Below, in pieces: positions 1 through 6,309 of a DNA stretch of 13,242 bases. The translations under genes were made by a program, and so were the position numbers. The first letter of the stretch is position 1. Every line of letters starts with the position of its first letter. A model generated the notes under the pieces. It was given only the letters and a program-made list of their open reading frames with translations, did not search any database and was not told where the DNA came from. Source of the DNA: an uncultured Ardenticatenia bacterium (GTDB taxonomy: Bacteria; Chloroflexota; Anaerolineae; Promineifilales; Promineifilaceae); contig CALLZA010000813.1 of assembly GCA_937858165.1 (NCBI GenBank), forward strand, positions 1 to 13,242. The letters run 5' to 3'.

Positions 1-149
1 GTACTGGTAGACTCTATGTATATTGTAGTGGTGTCTATATTCTTTGTCGTTTCAGTATGTTGTCATTTTATAGTTGGTGTGATCAGATATCTTTTTATTT
101 TTTTTTTTTATTATTTGTTTTTTTTTTTATGTTTTTGTTTTTTTTTTTT
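1..149. other. Low-quality T-rich sequence outside the adapter (artefact)
   Basis: This stretch is AT-rich and ends in long T runs (about 88-149), quite unlike the GC-rich remainder. It lies directly outside the outer end of an Illumina P7 adapter. When a read runs through a short insert and past the end of the adapter, base calls become A-rich noise, which is T-rich on the opposite strand, as seen here. It is therefore very unlikely to be genomic. No gene is supported in it. Confidence 0.93.
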
Positions 150-215
150 CAAGCAGAAGACGGCATACGAGATCTAGTACGGTCTCGTGGGCTCGGAGAT
201 GTGTATAAGAGACAG
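150..215 (+). other. Illumina Nextera P7 + i7 index + transposon end adapter
   Basis: Three adjoining blocks match the Nextera library adapter as I know it: the P7 flow-cell sequence (150-173), an 8-base index CTAGTACG (174-181), then the read-2 adapter part (182-196) and the Tn5 mosaic end AGATGTGTATAAGAGACAG (197-215). The index is the adapter-strand form of Nextera index N702 (read as CGTACTAG). True insert can begin only at base 216. A spurious open frame (57-239) translates the adapter into the peptide QAEDGIRD...SRGLGDVYKRQ, a known contaminant of predicted-protein sets. Confidence 0.98.
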
Positions 216-252
216 CATATGTACCGATTATTTTATTGAACTCCTATAGCCG

Positions 253-290
253 CGTTCCGTAGAACGGCGATAAATCGCCTACTACGAACG
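253..290. repeat. Palindromic hairpin element near the contig's left edge
   Basis: The sequence folds into an interrupted stem: CGTT(253-256)/AACG(287-290), a one-base bulge at 257, CGTAG(258-262)/CTACG(282-286), a small internal loop, and GGCGA(266-270)/TCGCC(275-279) closed by TAAA. It looks like a dispersed palindromic element rather than a coding sequence; the core resembles short GCGAT..ATCGC palindromes that I recall from GC-rich and cyanobacterial genomes. A role as a transcript-end or leader structure is possible. Copy number elsewhere in the genome is unknown. Confidence 0.55.
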
Positions 291-352
291 GACGTGTAAC
301 CAAAGCGTAACTACGCAATGGTATAAGAGTGGGACTGTCGGTGACTGAGAGA

Positions 353-390
353 CGCCCTGACTCGCGGTTTCGTTCGCGATATGCAGGGCG
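353..390 (+). promoter_or_regulatory. Nested hairpin in the leader of the importer operon
   Basis: An outer 7-bp stem CGCCCTG(353-359)/CAGGGCG(384-390) encloses a second 5-bp stem TCGCG(362-366)/CGCGA(375-379) with an 8-base loop. It lies about 90 bases before the start codon of the binding-protein gene. No T-run follows, so it does not look like a classical terminator. A leader structure affecting transcript stability or translation is the more likely reading. No convincing -35/-10 pair was found in 216-480; TATAAG at 322-327 could be a -10 but lacks a good -35. Confidence 0.4.
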
Positions 391-480
391 GCGGTGAGGC
401 CCAAAGCCTGCCGTAGCTGCCGACCGCCGATCCCTGTGAACGGCGAAATTGCGTTCAAGTTTGTGATTTGGAGGAGAGTG

Positions 481-1929
481 ATGAAAAACCGTCGAATGCT
501 GTTGATCGTTTTGTCTCTGCTGACCATGCTGGCGCTGACCATCAGTGCCTGCGGCGGCGCGACCCCCGAGACGGTCGCAACCGAAGTCCCCGCTGTGGAG
601 CCGACCGAGGCCGTCGTCGCGGAGCCGACCGAAGCCCCGGCCGAGGAACCCACTGAGGAAGTTGCCGAAGAGCCGACCGAAGAGGTTGCCGAAGAGCCGA
701 CCGAGGCTCCTGCTGAGGAGCCGACCGAGGAAGCCGCGGCCGAGGGCGAGCAGCCCTTTGCCGGCGAAGAACTGGTCATCGGCCTGATGACCGACAAGTC
801 GGGCGCGCTGGCCATCTATGGCCCCAGCCAGACGCAGGGGTTCTACCTGGGTCTGGAGTACGCTACCGAAGGTACGATGGAAGTGGCTGGGCGGCCGATT
901 CGCGTCGTCGAGATGGATAACAGTAGCGACCCAGACACGGCCGTGACCCAGGCCCGCGAACTGATCGAGGCTGAGGGGGCCGACATCCTGATCGGCAACG
1001 TCAGCTCCAGCGCCGCCCTGGCGACCATTCCGGTGGCTGAGGAGAACGACGTCATCTACATCGCCGAGCCGGCCGCGGCACCGGCCATCACCGCCGAGAA
1101 CTTCAGCCCCAACACCTTCCGCACCAGCCGCACCAGCGTCCAGGACGCCCTGGTCATGGGCTCTGGTCTGTTGGGCATGGGCGAGACGTTCGTTCAGATC
1201 GCTCCGGACAACGCCTTCGGCATCGGCTCGGCTTGCGCCTTCTACGCCATCGTCACCGGCGGCGGCGGCCAGTTTACCACCAACGACACGGCCGAGGGTT
1301 GCGGCACGATCTACGCCCCCATCGAGACGACCGACTTCACGTCCTACATCAACCAGATTCTTGACTCGGGCGCCGACGTGCTGATCGTCTCCTGGGCCGG
1401 TGCGGGCTTCGCGCCGATGTTCCAGCAGATGAGCCAGCTGGGCGTCTTCGACGAGATGACTGTCGGCACCGGTGTGGGCGACAACCAGACACTGGCCGCG
1501 GGCTACGCCGACGCGCTCGGTGTGGTCGGCATCCAGGTCTACCACTACACCCTGCCCAACAACGAGATCAACGACTGGCTGGTGGAGCGCCACATGGAAG
1601 AGCATGGCACGCCGCCCGATCTGTGGGCTTCGGGTGGTATGATGGCCGCCATTATGGCCGTCGAAGGGTTGGAGGCCACCAACGGCGACTCCAGCGCTGA
1701 AGCGCTGCGGACCGTCTACGAAGATAACTTCTCGTTCGAGGGGCCGAAGGGCACGACGACCATCCGTGCCTCTGACCACGTTGCGCTGCAAACGCTGTAC
1801 TTCGTGCGCGTCGTCAGCGTCACCGATGCGGAGTTCCGCTTCGTCGAATTGGTCGAAGAGTTTGGCCCGGAACGGACCGAGCCGCCGTGTAATCTGGTTG
1901 ACGCGTACGCCGACCGCTGCACGGAGTAA
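481..1929 (+). CDS. ABC importer substrate-binding lipoprotein (Peripla_BP_6/LivJK-like)
   Basis: This gene encodes the extracytoplasmic receptor of the importer made by the next four genes. The start at 481 is chosen because GGAGGAG (470-476) lies at ideal spacing and the protein then opens with a signal peptide (MKNRR, hydrophobic core) ending in lipobox ISA-C24, so it is lipid-anchored. Residues 37-91 are a Glu/Pro/Thr/Ala-rich flexible linker. From about residue 96 (EELVIGLMTDKSGALAIYG) to the end is a type 1 periplasmic binding fold, as in leucine/isoleucine/valine or amide receptors. Cysteine pairs C252/C274 and C470/C480 could form disulfides. The 482-residue length is normal for a LivK-type protein plus linker. 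The ligand cannot be read from the sequence: branched-chain amino acids, urea and short amides are all possible. Confidence 0.92.
   Translation: MKNRRMLLIVLSLLTMLALTISACGGATPETVATEVPAVEPTEAVVAEPTEAPAEEPTEEVAEEPTEEVAEEPTEAPAEEPTEEAAAEGEQPFAGEELVIGLMTDKSGALAIYGPSQTQGFYLGLEYATEGTMEVAGRPIRVVEMDNSSDPDTAVTQARELIEAEGADILIGNVSSSAALATIPVAEENDVIYIAEPAAAPAITAENFSPNTFRTSRTSVQDALVMGSGLLGMGETFVQIAPDNAFGIGSACAFYAIVTGGGGQFTTNDTAEGCGTIYAPIETTDFTSYINQILDSGADVLIVSWAGAGFAPMFQQMSQLGVFDEMTVGTGVGDNQTLAAGYADALGVVGIQVYHYTLPNNEINDWLVERHMEEHGTPPDLWASGGMMAAIMAVEGLEATNGDSSAEALRTVYEDNFSFEGPKGTTTIRASDHVALQTLYFVRVVSVTDAEFRFVELVEEFGPERTEPPCNLVDAYADRCTE
589..753 (+). repeat. Repetitive Glu/Pro/Thr linker coding region
   Basis: Codons 37-91 of the binding lipoprotein consist of variations on EPTE, APAEEPTEE and VAEEPTEE. 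Within it, a 24-base unit occurs twice in tandem (661-684 and 685-708) with only terminal differences. It encodes an acidic, extended tether between the lipid anchor and the ligand-binding domain. Such repeats can change length by slippage, and are easily mis-assembled from short reads. Confidence 0.8.
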
Positions 1930-1945
1930 GAACGTTTGAATAATG

Positions 1946-2017
1946 CTCACGCAAAGACGCAAAGAACGCTAAGTGAGAAAGCCTTTGAGCTTGGCGGACT
2001 TTGCGTCTTTGCGTGAG
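1946..2017. repeat. Long inverted repeat with 19-bp perfect arms
   Basis: The left arm (1946-1964, CTCACGCAAAGACGCAAAG) and right arm (1999-2017) are exact reverse complements, with further partial pairing inward (CGC 1967-1969 with GCG 1994-1996, AAG 1971-1973 with CTT 1990-1992). The element fills almost the entire spacer between the receptor gene and the first ATPase gene, ending ten bases before the ATPase start. I recall this CGCAAAGACGCAAAG type of palindrome from intergenic regions of many unrelated bacteria. In RNA it would form a strong stem that could lower ATPase expression relative to the receptor or protect the receptor mRNA. Confidence 0.85.
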
Positions 2018-2027
2018 ACCTCTCATC

Positions 2028-2861
2028 ATGGACGATTCGACGATTCTGGAGACGCAAGACCTGCGCAAGGCGTTTGGCGGGTTGGTGGCCGTGGCCGGGG
2101 TCAGCATGAAGGTGCAGGCCCACACGCTGCACACCATCATCGGCCCCAACGGCGCGGGCAAAACGACCTTCTTCAACCTGCTCAGCGGCAACATCCGGCC
2201 GACCAGCGGCCGCGTGTTGTTCAAGGGCCAGGACATCACCGACCGCCCCGCCCATCGCCGGGCGCACCTGGGCATCGGCCGCTCCTTCCAGATCACGAAC
2301 GTCTTCCCCAACCTGACCGTGCTGGAGAACGTGCGGCTGGCGGCGCAGGCCGTCGGCGCCGACAGCTACAAGTTCTGGCAACACCACCGTCACTTCCGGC
2401 AGTACGAAGAGCAGGCCGCGGTCATCGTCGCCCAGGTGGGGCTGGCAGGCCAGTCGGCGCTGCCGGCGCGCCTGTTGCCCCACGGCGGCAAGCGCAAGCT
2501 GGAAATGGGTATCCTGCTGGCCGCCGACCCCGACCTGCTGCTGCTCGACGAGCCGACGGCGGGCATGGCCCGCGAGGAGATCCCGATGCTGATGGAGGTC
2601 ATCCAGAGCATCCGCGGCGCGGGCAACAAGACGATCATCCTCGTCGAGCACAAGATGGACTTGGTCATGAACGTCTCCGACCGCATCTCGGTCATGCATC
2701 AGGGGGCGCTGCTGGCCGAGGGCACGCCGCTGGAGATTGCCGGCAACAAGATGGTGCAGGCGGCGTATCTGGGCGATCTTTATGGGGATTTAACTGGCCA
2801 GGCAGGGGAGCGGGGGAGCAGAGGCGCAGGGGAGGCAGAGAGCCGGAGTGTGGGGCGATGA
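2028..2861 (+). CDS. livG: Branched-chain amino acid/urea-type ABC importer ATPase, LivG-like
   Basis: This is one of the two cytoplasmic ATPases that drive the importer (277 residues). Walker A GPNGAGKTT (39-47), Q-loop Q88, Walker B LLLLDEP (170-176) and switch H208 are intact. LivG-type features are GIGRSFQITNVFPNLTVLENV and DEPTAGM. The signature is LLPHGGKRKLE (149-159), where LivG usually has LSYGxQ; it is closer to the LSHGQK form of urea-transporter UrtD, and its serine is replaced by proline. The ATG at 2028 is chosen because family homology begins there; a TTG in frame at 2001 lies inside the upstream inverted repeat. No good Shine-Dalgarno is visible. The C-terminus carries about 20 extra residues (TGQAGERGSRGAGEA...) encoded by a purine-rich repeat. 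The stop overlaps the next start (ATGA). Confidence 0.92.
   Translation: MDDSTILETQDLRKAFGGLVAVAGVSMKVQAHTLHTIIGPNGAGKTTFFNLLSGNIRPTSGRVLFKGQDITDRPAHRRAHLGIGRSFQITNVFPNLTVLENVRLAAQAVGADSYKFWQHHRHFRQYEEQAAVIVAQVGLAGQSALPARLLPHGGKRKLEMGILLAADPDLLLLDEPTAGMAREEIPMLMEVIQSIRGAGNKTIILVEHKMDLVMNVSDRISVMHQGALLAEGTPLEIAGNKMVQAAYLGDLYGDLTGQAGERGSRGAGEAESRSVGR
2801..2848 (+). repeat. Purine-rich low-complexity tract in the 3' end of livG
   Basis: The tract is a run of GGGGAG, GGGAGCAG and GGCAGAG words with almost no T. It encodes the non-conserved tail of the LivG-like ATPase after the usual family end near AAYLGDLYG. GGGAGCAGGGGAGC-like tracts are commonly intergenic in some bacteria, so this one may have been captured into the reading frame. 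Confidence 0.5.
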
Positions 2862-3574
2862 TCGAAACGCGCGGTAACGTTCTGGAAGTGAGAGACATTC
2901 AGACCGACATCGGCCAGTTCCACATTCTGGACGGCGTGTCGGTCGAAGTGCCCGCCGGCAGCATCACCGTGCTCCTGGGGCGCAACGGCGCGGGCAAAAC
3001 GACAACGCTCAAGTCGATCATCGGCCTGACGCCGCCGCGCCACGGGGTGGTCGCCCTGCACGGCCGCGAGATTCAGGGCGAGCCGGCCTACCGGATCGCC
3101 GCCCGCGGCATCGGCTACGTGCCCGAGCATCGGGCCATCTTCCGCGCCTTGTCCGTCGAGGAGAACCTGCGCATTGCTGAGCGCAAACCGGGCGACCTGA
3201 GCCGCCGCGCCGACTTCATCTACGACCTCTTTCCCGACCTGAAGCGGCTCATCAAGCTGCCTGGCGGCAACCTTTCCGGCGGGCAACAGCAGATGCTGGC
3301 CGTGGCCCGCGCCCTGGTGCCGGAGAACGAACTGCTGCTCATCGACGAGCCGAGCGAGGGGCTGGCCCCGGTCATCATCGAGCAGATGATCGAGGCCATT
3401 CGCCAACTGTCGGTCCATACGACCGTTTTGCTCGTCGAACAGAACTTCATCATGGCCAGCCAGTTGGCCGATCGCTACACCATCATCGAGACCGGTCGGT
3501 CGGTCAGCAGCGGCCTGATGGCTGATCTGGTCAAGGATGAAGCGACCATCAAGCGTTACCTGGGAGCCGCCTAA
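2858..3574 (+). CDS. livF: Branched-chain amino acid-type ABC importer ATPase, LivF-like
   Basis: This is the second ATPase of the importer (238 residues, the normal LivF length). It shows Walker A GRNGAGKTT (41-49), the LivF-type Q-loop region IGYVPEHRAIFRALSVEENL, canonical signature LSGGQ (139-143) and Walker B LLLIDEP with D163/E164. The switch position is Gln (VEQN, Q195) instead of His, which is usual for LivF and not a defect. The start ATG overlaps the livG stop in an ATGA arrangement, which indicates translational coupling and equal dosage of the two ATPases. The livH start follows ten bases after the stop. Assignment to the LivF family is firm; the imported substrate is not known. 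Confidence 0.94.
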   Translation: MIETRGNVLEVRDIQTDIGQFHILDGVSVEVPAGSITVLLGRNGAGKTTTLKSIIGLTPPRHGVVALHGREIQGEPAYRIAARGIGYVPEHRAIFRALSVEENLRIAERKPGDLSRRADFIYDLFPDLKRLIKLPGGNLSGGQQQMLAVARALVPENELLLIDEPSEGLAPVIIEQMIEAIRQLSVHTTVLLVEQNFIMASQLADRYTIIETGRSVSSGLMADLVKDEATIKRYLGAA

Positions 3575-3584
3575 GGGAGCCGCT

Positions 3585-5093
3585 ATGACTTCGATTTGGA
3601 AGAACAACCGCGGCCTGTTAATCGTCGTCGCCGTGGCGGTCGTCTTGCTGGCCGGCGTCGTGCAGAGCATGGAGCCGAAGGTCTGGATGTCGATCATGCT
3701 GTCCGGGGCGACCCTGGCGGCGCTCTACTTTCTAGTCGCCTCCGGCCTGTCGCTCATCTTCGGCCTGATGGACGTGCTGAACTTTGCCCACGGCGTGCTG
3801 TTTGTGCTGGGGGCCTACGTCGGCCTATCGACGTTCATGAATCCACGCCTGCTGTTCAACACGCTGCCCTTCTTCTTTGTCCTCATCGCCGCCGTCTCGC
3901 TGGCCCAGCAGTTCGGCCGCCACTTCTGGCACCGTGTCCACACCGCGCGCGGCCGGCAGATCGCCACCGTTGTTCTGCTGCTGGTCGCGGCGAGCCTTGT
4001 CTTCCTGGCCCTGCGCGGCTTCCCCATTCGCGCCCTGAACGCCTTCAGCATCACCGCTGTCGGCGGCGCGGTGACTACCGCCAATGCCCAGGAGCCGATG
4101 GCGGCGATGCTGCAACGGGTGACGCTAATGTTGTTGGCCGGGTTGCCTCTCGGGTTGCTGGTGGCCCCGAAGGAAGTGAAGGACGAGTTGCCGCCGCGCC
4201 CGGTGTGGCAGACTCTGCTTATTGCCGCGCTGTCGGCGGCCATCGGCTACGCTCTGCTGCTCGTGCGCGACCCGGGCGAGACGTTCCTGCTGGCGATGTC
4301 GCCCGACATGCGCTTTGTGTTGGCGATCGTTCTGGGCACAATTGCCGGTGCGCTGGCCGGTGTGGCTGTCGAAATGGCCCTCATTCGGCCGTTCTATGGC
4401 AACCCGGTCACCCAACTGGTGCTGACGCTCGGTCTCAGTATCGCCGGCATCGACCTCATCGAAGCGGTGTGGGGTGAAGAGGCCAACCCCCCCATGCCGC
4501 CGCCGTCGCTCTTTGCCGCCGGCTGCCGCTCCGATTCGTTCGCGTCGTGGTTCACCGAGCATTGCCAGTCGATCGACGTGCTCGGCCGCGCCTTTCCGAC
4601 CTATCGCCTGTTCATCATTGCCGTCGGCATTCTGGTCTTCATCGCCGTCGGCCTGCTGCTGCGCCGGACGCGCATCGGCATGATCATCCGCGCCGGTGTT
4701 CAGGACGGCGAGATGGTGCAGGCGCTGGGCATCAACGTGCGGCGGGTGTTCACCTTCGTCTTTGCTCTGGGGTCGGCCCTGGCGGCCATGGGCGGGGTCA
4801 TCGCCGCGCCCTATCTAGGTGTCTTCCCGGCTATGGGCGGCATCTTCCAGCTCCAGGCGTTCATCGCTGTCGTCATCGGTGGCATGGGCAGTTACGTCGG
4901 CGCGGCCGTGGGCACGATTGTGCTGGGGATGGCGCGGGCTTTCGGTGACCACTTCGTCGCCGCGGGCATCGATTTGCCGTTCATCGACACGGTGATCAAG
5001 GGCAGCCCGGCCATTGCCCGCGCTTCGACGGTGCTAATTATGGCGATTGTGCTGCTGGTGAAGCCGGCGGGGATTTTTGGTAAGAAAGAGTAG
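3585..5093 (+). CDS. livH: ABC importer inner-membrane permease, LivH-like, with a large insertion
   Basis: This is a membrane subunit forming the translocation path with LivM. The start at 3585 has AAGGGAG five bases upstream; an upstream in-frame ATG at 3537 lies inside livF. Family hallmarks are SGLSLIFGLMDVLNFAHGVLFVLGAYVG (53-80), ALIRPFYG (from 265), RAGVQDGEMVQALGINVRRVF (the cytoplasmic coupling segment) and AFIAVVIGGMGSYVGAAVGTIVLG. At 502 residues it is far longer than typical LivH (about 290-310). Most of the excess lies between residues 86 and 260, where several additional hydrophobic segments occur (for example around LLFNTLPFFFVLIAAVSLA and IATVVLLLVAASLVFLAL). A smaller extra loop carries C314 and C327. 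The family is certain; the role of the insert is unknown. Confidence 0.93.
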   Translation: MTSIWKNNRGLLIVVAVAVVLLAGVVQSMEPKVWMSIMLSGATLAALYFLVASGLSLIFGLMDVLNFAHGVLFVLGAYVGLSTFMNPRLLFNTLPFFFVLIAAVSLAQQFGRHFWHRVHTARGRQIATVVLLLVAASLVFLALRGFPIRALNAFSITAVGGAVTTANAQEPMAAMLQRVTLMLLAGLPLGLLVAPKEVKDELPPRPVWQTLLIAALSAAIGYALLLVRDPGETFLLAMSPDMRFVLAIVLGTIAGALAGVAVEMALIRPFYGNPVTQLVLTLGLSIAGIDLIEAVWGEEANPPMPPPSLFAAGCRSDSFASWFTEHCQSIDVLGRAFPTYRLFIIAVGILVFIAVGLLLRRTRIGMIIRAGVQDGEMVQALGINVRRVFTFVFALGSALAAMGGVIAAPYLGVFPAMGGIFQLQAFIAVVIGGMGSYVGAAVGTIVLGMARAFGDHFVAAGIDLPFIDTVIKGSPAIARASTVLIMAIVLLVKPAGIFGKKE

Positions 5094-5113
5094 TGGGAGC
5101 GCCGTCTCCTTAG

Positions 5114-5134
5114 CCCTCTCCCACGGGGCGAGGG
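5114..5134. repeat. Short palindrome between livH and livM
   Basis: CCCTCTCCC (5114-5122) pairs with GGGCGAGGG (5126-5134) with one T/C mismatch and an ACG loop. The words CCCTCTCCCACGGGG..GAGGG resemble widespread bacterial intergenic repeats whose translated form reads like PSPRGRG. It occupies the 56-base spacer between the two permease genes. It could weaken readthrough or act as an mRNA processing barrier. Confidence 0.6.
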
Positions 5135-5149
5135 AACTGGTGAAAGCAT

Positions 5150-6253
5150 ATGGAGAACACCTTGCCCCTATCGGCCCAATCCCCAACCCGGCGCTGGCTT
5201 GGCCAGTGGTGGCCCTATTTGCTTGTTCTGGCCTTTCTGGTCCTGTTTCCGGCCATTGCCGCGCTGACCATCGGTGACGCAGAGGCTGTGCAGCCCGGCG
5301 CGACGTTGCTGGAGCAACTGGCCCAGCGCGCTGAGAGCGGCTACGCCAAGTTCTGGCAGGGCATGATCATCCAGATGCTTATTCTGGGCATCTTTGCCAT
5401 GAGCTATGACCTGTTGTTGGGTTACACCGGCATTCTCTCCTTCGGCCACGCGATGTTCTTCGGCACTGGCGGCTACGCCATTGCCATCCTGATCGGCCGC
5501 AACTTCAACTGGCCGTTCGGCCTGGCCCTGATTGCCGTGGTCGTCATCGCCTTGGTGCAGAGCCTCGTCTTCGGTGTGCTGTCGCTGCGCGTCAAGGGGG
5601 TCTATCTGGCGATGGTCACGCTGGCCTTCGCCGAGATGTTCTACATTTTGGCTGAGGCGGGCGACTTCCGCGCCTACACCGGGGCCGACGACGGACTGCA
5701 TGGTTTCGCCGTCCCGGACTATCTGAGCGCCACCGACCACCGCACCCGCTTCTACTACCTGGCGCTGGTCTTTTTCATCGCCGTCTTCCTCATGACCAAG
5801 CGGCTGGTCGATTCACCCACCGGACGTGTCATGATCGCCAGCCGCGAGAACGAGAACCGGGCGACGATGATCGGCTTCAACACCTTCTGGTTCAAGCTTA
5901 TCGCTTTCGTGGCCGCCGGCGTCTTCGCCGCGCTGGCCGGGGCGCTGTTTGCCCTCTATAACGTCAGTGTGACGCCCTCGATGCTCAGCGTCGGCCGCAC
6001 CATCGACGCCCTGGCCATGACTATTATCGGCGGTGTGGGCACGCTGGTCGGCCCCGTCCTGGGCGCGGCGATCATTCAGTTGCTGGGCTACTGGCTGGAG
6101 CGCTGGTTTGGCTCATCGTGGACGCTCATTTATGGCATCATCTTCATGCTGATCGTCATCTTCCTGCCCTACGGTATTGTGGGCACCGTACGCGCCCGTT
6201 CTTTGCAGCTACGCGAGGGCTGGCAGCGCTGGCGACAGCAACTCCGCGGCTGA
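5150..6253 (+). CDS. livM: ABC importer inner-membrane permease, LivM-like
   Basis: This is the second membrane subunit of the importer (367 residues, within the family range). The first membrane helix is about residues 22-40. An extended periplasmic segment (about 41-68) precedes the core. The LivM hallmark MSYDLLLGYTGILSFGHA is at 84-101, followed by FFGTGGYAIAIL, and the cytoplasmic coupling segment SPTGRVMIASRENENRATMIGFNTFWFKL, then AMTIIGGVGTLVGPVLGAA. The start ATG at 5150 is preceded only by a modest GAAAG. It is the last gene of the importer operon; a GC-rich inverted repeat and a convergent gene follow. The tail (RSLQLREGWQRWRQQLRG) is basic and cytoplasmic. The assignment is secure apart from the ligand. 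Confidence 0.93.
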   Translation: MENTLPLSAQSPTRRWLGQWWPYLLVLAFLVLFPAIAALTIGDAEAVQPGATLLEQLAQRAESGYAKFWQGMIIQMLILGIFAMSYDLLLGYTGILSFGHAMFFGTGGYAIAILIGRNFNWPFGLALIAVVVIALVQSLVFGVLSLRVKGVYLAMVTLAFAEMFYILAEAGDFRAYTGADDGLHGFAVPDYLSATDHRTRFYYLALVFFIAVFLMTKRLVDSPTGRVMIASRENENRATMIGFNTFWFKLIAFVAAGVFAALAGALFALYNVSVTPSMLSVGRTIDALAMTIIGGVGTLVGPVLGAAIIQLLGYWLERWFGSSWTLIYGIIFMLIVIFLPYGIVGTVRARSLQLREGWQRWRQQLRG

Positions 6254-6260
6254 TTGCGGC

Positions 6261-6300
6261 GCGGGCGACCGGGCGAGGGTAAGTCCGCCCGTTCGCCCGC
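6261..6300. terminator. GC-rich inverted repeat between convergent operons (candidate bidirectional terminator)
   Basis: Bases 6261-6275 pair with 6286-6300 over 15 positions with one mismatch and a 10-base loop. The element sits eight bases after the livM stop and ten bases before the stop of the convergent exporter gene, where a shared terminator is expected. There is no T-run on either side, so it is not a classical intrinsic terminator; it may act with Rho or as a 3' end stabiliser. Confidence 0.6.
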
Positions 6301-6309
6301 CCAGTAGCA

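Noticed and set aside
57..239. Open reading frame of 60 codons at the left edge
   Set aside because: It translates T-rich noise plus the Nextera adapter (QAEDGIRD, SRGLGDVYKRQ); not a gene.
322..327. TATAAG as the -10 of an importer promoter
   Set aside because: No acceptable -35 at 16-18 bases upstream and the region is palindrome-rich; kept only as a remark.
661..708. Possible CRISPR-like or regulatory direct repeats
   Set aside because: The repeats lie in frame inside a protein linker, are adjoining with no spacers, and encode EEPTEEVA units.
244..1962. Long minus-strand frame of 572 codons opposite the binding-protein gene
   Set aside because: Composition is a mirror of the GC-rich coding strand; the plus strand has a signal peptide, lipobox, ribosome site and family domain in place.
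1973..2857. N-terminal extension of the livF frame (about 295 extra codons)
   Set aside because: It runs through livG in another frame and has no homology; the ATG at 2858 with the ATGA overlap is the real start.
6254..6309. Possible small gene between the convergent operons
   Set aside because: Only 56 bases and dominated by an inverted repeat; no start with a ribosome site.
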